A stretch of 64,000 bases of DNA from Parapedobacter flavus (GTDB taxonomy: Bacteria; Bacteroidota; Bacteroidia; Sphingobacteriales; Sphingobacteriaceae): positions 124,001 to 188,000 of the forward strand of contig NZ_JAYKZZ010000007.1 in assembly GCF_035818675.1 (NCBI RefSeq), read 5' to 3'. Below the pieces are notes generated by a model. The model searched no databases. It saw nothing but the letters and a program-made list of their open reading frames with translations, and was not told the DNA's origin. The first letter of the stretch is position 1; each line of letters begins with the position of its first letter. Position numbers and translations under genes: made by a program. Shown here in pieces: positions 59,864-64,000 of this stretch.

Positions 59864-60253
59864 ATGCCCCTGTTACGTTTCATCTTTTATTTCCACGGAT
59901 TTTCATTGATCATCGCGGGGATCGCCGCAGCACTGCCGATCATATTCAAAAGTACGCCCGTTTTGAGCCCCCACTTCTGGTTGCTTTTTGTGGTGGTATT
60001 TGCTACCACGTTATTAGCTTATCTATTGAGCGACCTCGGTATCCGAAGGGGGGGGGAAATGTCTATTCTGAGCCTAATTGGCGGGCTTTTCCTGAAGCTA
60101 CTGGCCTGTTTGATTGCGGTGGCCGTATTGATAATAAAATACCCTGAGAATAAGATGCTTACAGCGGTCAACTTTTTTTCGCTATATTTCTTGTTTACAG
60201 CCTTTGAAGTTAGCTGTTTGTTGCGTAACTTGCGCGACCAAAATCAGACGTAA
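59864..60253 (+). CDS. Four-helix membrane protein preceding atpB (AtpI-like position)
   Basis: This 129-residue protein has four hydrophobic segments (about 5-25, 38-58, 66-90 and 98-118) and few charged residues. Its place directly before the F0 a-subunit gene is that of AtpI/AtpZ-type assembly proteins, though sequence similarity is not obvious to me. It may help c-ring assembly. The assignment rests on position and topology. Confidence 0.65.
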   Translation: MPLLRFIFYFHGFSLIIAGIAAALPIIFKSTPVLSPHFWLLFVVVFATTLLAYLLSDLGIRRGGEMSILSLIGGLFLKLLACLIAVAVLIIKYPENKMLTAVNFFSLYFLFTAFEVSCLLRNLRDQNQT

Positions 60254-60267
60254 AAAATTGGGAATAG

Positions 60268-61350
60268 ATGGATTTTAGGCACTTTTTCGACTCAAAAAAA
60301 ATCAGCTTCATTGCTATTTTCGCCGTTTTTACAACCTTTTCCGTTGCACAAACTGCCGATTCCACCACTACAGCCGCTGCTTCGGTCGCCCACGAAGTGC
60401 ATGGTGAAGAAGAATTTAAGCCCACCGAGGTGATTATGGAGCATATCGCCGATGCCCATGACTGGCACATTGTGGGTCATTATTCACTTCCGCTTCCGGT
60501 AATTCTTTACACCGATAAAGGGTTTGAGTTCTTCCTGTCTTCCCAGTTTCACCACGGCGAGCACGACTACCAGGGGAAACACTATACCTACCGGTTAGTA
60601 GATAAAAAGAAAATACAGGTAGTAGGTGCAAATGGGACCGTGGATGAAGCGGCATCAAAGAAGGTATGGGATTTTTCCATCACCAAGAACGTGGCTGCCA
60701 TATTCTTGTCGGTGTTTTTACTGGTGCTGATTTTCTCTTCGGTAGCCCGTGCATACAAAAAGCGCGAAGGAAAGGCGCCCAAAGGTTTCCAATCGCTCAT
60801 TGAACCGATCATCCTTTTCGTACGCGATGACATTGCGCGGCCTAATATTGGTCATCGTTACGCACGGTTTATGCCGCTCTTGTTAACGATTTTCTTTTTC
60901 ATCTGGATTAATAACCTGTTGGGATTGATTCCTATTTTCCCAGGGGCGGCCAACGTAACCGGCAATATCGCGGTGACATTCGTATTGGCGTTTATCGTAT
61001 TGATTGTCGTCAACATCAACGGTAATAGGTACTATTGGAAACACATTTTGGCACCGGATGTACCTTGGTGGTTATACCCCATCATGATTCCAGTGGAATT
61101 GGTGGGCGTTATCTCCAAGCCGTTCGCACTGATGATTCGTTTGTTCGCTAATATTACGGCGGGACACATCATTATTTTGAGCCTTATTTCACTGATCTTT
61201 GTCTTCAAGTCGTTGGCCATTGCGCCGGTTTCATTGGCGTTTGTATTGTTTATGAACGTATTGGAACTACTTGTCGGTGTTTTGCAGGCATTTATATTTA
61301 CGTTGCTCACAGCCCTGTTTATCGGCATGGCCGTAGAAGAGCATCATTAA
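60268..61350 (+). CDS. atpB: ATP synthase F0 subunit a
   Basis: This 360-residue protein has a signal-like N-terminus and a long hydrophilic N-terminal region (about 25-130, His/Glu-rich) typical of Bacteroidota a-subunits, then five or six helices. The essential arginine is in A-L-M-I-R-L-F-A-N-I-T-A-G-H near 288-301. It forms the proton path next to the c-ring. The start at 60268 is 14 nt after the upstream gene. Confidence 0.95.
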   Translation: MDFRHFFDSKKISFIAIFAVFTTFSVAQTADSTTTAAASVAHEVHGEEEFKPTEVIMEHIADAHDWHIVGHYSLPLPVILYTDKGFEFFLSSQFHHGEHDYQGKHYTYRLVDKKKIQVVGANGTVDEAASKKVWDFSITKNVAAIFLSVFLLVLIFSSVARAYKKREGKAPKGFQSLIEPIILFVRDDIARPNIGHRYARFMPLLLTIFFFIWINNLLGLIPIFPGAANVTGNIAVTFVLAFIVLIVVNINGNRYYWKHILAPDVPWWLYPIMIPVELVGVISKPFALMIRLFANITAGHIIILSLISLIFVFKSLAIAPVSLAFVLFMNVLELLVGVLQAFIFTLLTALFIGMAVEEHH

Positions 61351-61392
61351 GGAGTTTACACTATATATAATATACATTAAATTCAATTTGTT

Positions 61393-61602
61393 ATGGTAGG
61401 TTCAATTGCGGCAATTGGTGCCGGATTAGCAGTTATCGGTGCCGGACTCGGTATCGGACAGGTTGGTGGCAAAGCCATGGAAGGTATTGCCCGTCAGCCC
61501 GAAGCTGCTTCTAAAATTCAGACTGCGATGATCATTGCAGCGGCCCTCATCGAAGGTGTTGCCCTGTTTGCAGTCGTGGTTTCTTTGATGGGATTAAATT
61601 AA
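61393..61602 (+). CDS. atpE: ATP synthase F0 subunit c
   Basis: This 69-residue hairpin of two helices has the polar loop G-I-A-R-Q-P-E near 31-37 and the proton-binding Glu54 in A-L-I-E-G-V-A-L-F. Glycine-rich helix 1 has G-A-G-L-G-I-G. No Na+ motif is evident, so it is probably proton-driven. A stem-loop follows at 61622-61662. Confidence 0.97.
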   Translation: MVGSIAAIGAGLAVIGAGLGIGQVGGKAMEGIARQPEAASKIQTAMIIAAALIEGVALFAVVVSLMGLN

Positions 61603-61621
61603 TCCTACAAAGCACTGAATA

Positions 61622-61662
61622 GAAGGCCGGACAGCCGACGGTTGGTCCGTTGTTCGGCCTTC
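61622..61662 (+). promoter_or_regulatory. Stem-loop between atpE and atpF
   Basis: GAAGGCCG (61622-61629) pairs with CGGCCTTC (61655-61662), extended inward by GACA with TGTT (one G-U pair) to 12 bp. No T-run follows. It may stabilise the atpE message or cause partial termination, matching the high demand for subunit c. Confidence 0.5.
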
Positions 61663-61692
61663 ATTTAAACAGAATCAAATTTAACATCGTAT

Positions 61693-62193
61693 ATGAGTTT
61701 TGATATTGGTAATCCGAGTATAGGATTGGTTTTTTGGACCCTGATAGCGTTCTTCCTGCTGTTGCTGTTGTTGCGGAAATTTGCTTGGAGGCCCATCATG
61801 GAAGCCATTGGTGAACGCGAACAATCGATAGAAAGTGCGTTGGCGTCGGCCGAGAAGGCAAAGGATGAAATGGCGCGGCTCACTAACGAGAACGAGCAGC
61901 TCCTTAAAGCTGCCCGGGCCGAACGGGATGTGATCCTGAAAGAAGCAAAGGAATTGAAAGATCAATTGGTTGCTGACGCAAAGGTGCTTGCCCAGGCAGA
62001 AGGTGCCAAGCTCATTGACCAAGCGCGGAAGGAGATCGACGACCAGAAGAAACAGGCATTGGCGGAGGTAAAAAACCAAGTGTCGTCGCTATCGTTAGAC
62101 ATTGCGCGCAAAGTACTCCAAAGGGAGTTTGAAAACGAACAACAGCAGGAGGCATTGGTGGTCGACCTGTTGAAGGACGTAAAGTTAAATTAA
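61693..62193 (+). CDS. atpF: ATP synthase F0 subunit b
   Basis: This 166-residue protein has one N-terminal helix (about 8-26) followed by a long charged coiled coil (about 30-160) rich in Ala, Glu, Lys and Gln. The block G-L-V-F-W-T-L-I-A-F near 10-19 and W-R-P-I-M near 33 are typical. It forms the peripheral stalk. Confidence 0.96.
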   Translation: MSFDIGNPSIGLVFWTLIAFFLLLLLLRKFAWRPIMEAIGEREQSIESALASAEKAKDEMARLTNENEQLLKAARAERDVILKEAKELKDQLVADAKVLAQAEGAKLIDQARKEIDDQKKQALAEVKNQVSSLSLDIARKVLQREFENEQQQEALVVDLLKDVKLN

Positions 62194-62221
62194 CTCGATC
62201 AGAGGCAAGAGCAAGAACGAT

Positions 62222-62770
62222 ATGTCTGAGTTTAAAGTTGCGTCGCGGTATGCCAAGTCACTCATTGACCTGGCACAGGAGCAAGGAAACCTTGAGGTGG
62301 TTAAAAAGGATATGGACCAGTTTATTGGCACGTTACGTGCCAATAGCGAACTGCAAGCTGTATTGAAGAACCCCATCATGAAACAGGATAAAAAGCGTAA
62401 TATCCTCGATGCGTTGTTTGGTGATAAAATACACCCTTCCATCGTTGCTTTTTTCCATATCATGGTTCGAAAGGGCCGGGCCGGTATCCTATACGCCACA
62501 GCACGTGAGTTTATCCGCGAGTACAACGAAGTGAAGGGTATTGTACATGCCACGGTGGTTTCGGCCACCAAACTTTCTGCGAATAACTTGGACGCATTGC
62601 AAAAAGTAATTGCCAGTGAGATCAATGCCGAGGTCGTATTACGGAACACGGTAGACTCCTCACTGATCGGCGGGTTTGTGGTAAACGTGGGCGACAAGCA
62701 GATCGACGCCAGCATCAGCGGCAAGTTAAATAAACTGAAGCGCCATTTTGAAACGCAGGTAGTTGGCTGA
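62222..62770 (+). CDS. atpH: ATP synthase F1 subunit delta
   Basis: This 182-residue protein starts with S-R-Y-A-K-S-L-I-D-L-A near 8-18, the N-terminal helical domain. The C-terminal block contains S-L-I-G-G-F-V-V-N-V-G-D near 147-158, typical of OSCP/delta. It links F1 to the b stalk. It is 28 nt after atpF and is separated from atpA by 112 nt containing repeats. Confidence 0.96.
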   Translation: MSEFKVASRYAKSLIDLAQEQGNLEVVKKDMDQFIGTLRANSELQAVLKNPIMKQDKKRNILDALFGDKIHPSIVAFFHIMVRKGRAGILYATAREFIREYNEVKGIVHATVVSATKLSANNLDALQKVIASEINAEVVLRNTVDSSLIGGFVVNVGDKQIDASISGKLNKLKRHFETQVVG

Positions 62771-62826
62771 GACGTTAGACAACAGACGCGAGACAACAGA
62801 CATAGGCATACCGCAAACTGCAAAAA

Positions 62827-62846
62827 GCAAACAGCAAAAAAGCAAA
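62827..62846 (+). repeat. Copy 2 of the 20-nt dispersed GCAAA-rich repeat
   Basis: Identical over 20 nt to 37626-37645, inside the atpH-atpA gap. It is preceded by a GAGACAACAGAC-type doublet (about 62773-62800) and embedded in further AGCAAAC units. Confidence 0.7.
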
Positions 62847-62882
62847 CAGCAAATAATAAAAGAAACCCCTAATACAAATAAG

Positions 62883-64000
62883 ATGATAGAGGTAAGACCC
62901 GATGAAGTATCGGCAATTTTGAGAGAACAATTGTCGAGCTTTAAATCAGAAGCGGAGCTTGAAGAAGTCGGTACCGTACTGCAGATTGGCGACGGTATTG
63001 CACGGATTTACGGCTTAACGAAAGTCCAGTCCGGTGAATTGGTCGAATTTGACAACGGATTGCAAGGCATTGTATTGAATCTCGAGGAGGATAATGTGGG
63101 TGTGGTATTGCTTGGGAAGTCCGACGAGATCAAAGAGGGCGATACCATCAGGCGTACGCGCCGGATTGCCTCTATCAAGGTAGGTGAAGGCATGTTGGGC
63201 CGGGTGGTGAATACCTTGGGTGAGCCTATTGATGGCAAAGGTCCTATTGTGGGCGACACCTACGAAATGCCTATTGAGCGGAAGGCACCGGGTGTTATCT
63301 ATCGCCAGCCGGTGAATGAGCCGCTGCAAACCGGTATCAAAGCAATCGATGCCATGATTCCCATCGGCCGTGGCCAGCGGGAATTGGTTATCGGCGACCG
63401 CCAAACGGGCAAGACGGCGGTGTGTATCGACACCATCATCAACCAAAAGGAATTTTACGATGCCGGCGAGCCGGTATTCTGTATATATGTTGCCGTCGGA
63501 CAAAAGAACTCCACGGTTGCCAACATCGTCCGCACCTTGGAAGAGCGTGGTGCCATGCCTTACACGGTTGTTGTGGCCGCTTCTGCTGCCGACCCTGCGC
63601 CGATGCAGTTTTATGCACCCATGGCGGGTGCCGCTATTGGTGAGTTCTTCCGCGACACCGGTCGGCCCGCATTGATTATTTACGACGATTTGTCCAAGCA
63701 AGCGGTGGCTTATCGCGAAGTGTCGCTGCTGTTGCGCCGCCCACCGGGCCGCGAGGCGTATCCGGGCGATGTGTTCTACCTGCATAGCCGTCTGCTGGAA
63801 CGTGCAGCGAAAATCAATAGCTCCGACGCCATTGCACAAAACATGAACGACTTGCCCGATTCGATTAAAGGGCTCGTTAAAGGCGGGGGGTCGTTGACGG
63901 CATTGCCGATTATCGAAACCCAGGCTGGCGACGTATCCGCATATATCCCGACCAACGTGATCTCCATTACCGACGGCCAGATATTCTTGGAATCCAACCT
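62883..64000 (+). CDS. atpA: ATP synthase F1 subunit alpha (partial, 5' end)
   Basis: The open frame runs from ATG 62883 off the window end, 372 complete codons. It begins M-I-E-V-R-P-D-E-V-S-A-I-L, with the beta-barrel domain (about 25-95) and the nucleotide-binding Walker A G-D-R-Q-T-G-K-T at 171-178. A-L-I-I-Y-D-D-L-S-K-Q near 263-273 is Walker B. All expected residues are present. The remaining C-terminal part (about 150 residues) lies outside. Confidence 0.97.
   Translation, partial: MIEVRPDEVSAILREQLSSFKSEAELEEVGTVLQIGDGIARIYGLTKVQSGELVEFDNGLQGIVLNLEEDNVGVVLLGKSDEIKEGDTIRRTRRIASIKVGEGMLGRVVNTLGEPIDGKGPIVGDTYEMPIERKAPGVIYRQPVNEPLQTGIKAIDAMIPIGRGQRELVIGDRQTGKTAVCIDTIINQKEFYDAGEPVFCIYVAVGQKNSTVANIVRTLEERGAMPYTVVVAASAADPAPMQFYAPMAGAAIGEFFRDTGRPALIIYDDLSKQAVAYREVSLLLRRPPGREAYPGDVFYLHSRLLERAAKINSSDAIAQNMNDLPDSIKGLVKGGGSLTALPIIETQAGDVSAYIPTNVISITDGQIFLESN

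Overview
The window comes from a Bacteroidota chromosome, most likely the Sphingobacteriaceae (Parapedobacter- or Olivibacter-like; inferred from roughly even base composition and gene families). Evidence seen directly: a SusC/SusD pair with an ECF sigma factor and a FecR anti-sigma, DUF1735, DUF4838 and DUF3127 proteins, a Sec-type (clade II) NosZ, and many promoters carrying the Bacteroidota -7 element TAnnTTTG. No tRNA, rRNA, CRISPR array or insertion sequence was recognised.

Region 1 (1-17280, + strand) is a glycan-utilisation island. It opens with the tail of a ceramidase-like gene and a decayed stretch (162-567) holding fragments of two other proteins. Then come a GH39-like glycosidase, two paralogous TIM-barrel hydrolase-like proteins (one Sec, one Tat), a DUF4838 protein that looks like an in-frame chimera, an ECF sigma/FecR pair, SusC, SusD, a DUF1735 surface lipoprotein, a Tat-exported Gfo/Idh/MocA oxidoreductase and a DUF1080 hydrolase. 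The last two suggest oxidation-dependent (3-keto) glycoside cleavage.

Region 2 (17292-28456) is mostly housekeeping and membrane or envelope genes: a YkuK-like protein, uracil phosphoribosyltransferase, a universal stress protein, DUF4197, an EEP hydrolase, glycerophosphodiesterase, DUF2752, TM2, an HD hydrolase, a THUMP RNA methyltransferase, DUF3127 and fumarase. It ends with a heme-copper-oxidase-like membrane protein.

Region 3 (28411-50938) is an anaerobic-respiration island: a Crp/Fnr regulator, a c-type cytochrome, nosZ, a membrane protein, nosL, nosD, nosF and nosY. Next are RIC-type di-iron repair, a DUF1858/DUF2249 protein, a second heme-copper-like membrane protein, a SufT/MIP18-like Fe-S factor and an unrecognised 607-residue protein. 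Facing these is a minus-strand copper operon (Cys/His small protein, lipoprotein, NosA/OprC-like TonB receptor with a C-x3-M motif, MbnP-like protein, MbnH-like di-heme enzyme) that could feed copper to NosZ. After an MFS gene comes the class III ribonucleotide reductase, whose glycyl-radical segment is encoded by a separate out-of-frame ORF next to a perfect hairpin. Four promoters here (nos, the 607-residue protein, nrdD, copper operon) share a dyad centred 28.5-30.5 bp upstream of a -7 box, which suggests one Crp/Fnr-type regulon.

Region 4 (51023-64000) is housekeeping: carB, a small outer-membrane barrel protein, a NadR-like kinase, ahcY, a bacilliredoxin, a DegP/HtrA protease, dapF and the start of the F-type ATP synthase operon (AtpI-like protein, atpB, atpE, atpF, atpH, partial atpA). 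Short dispersed GCAAA-rich repeats lie in several intergenic gaps.
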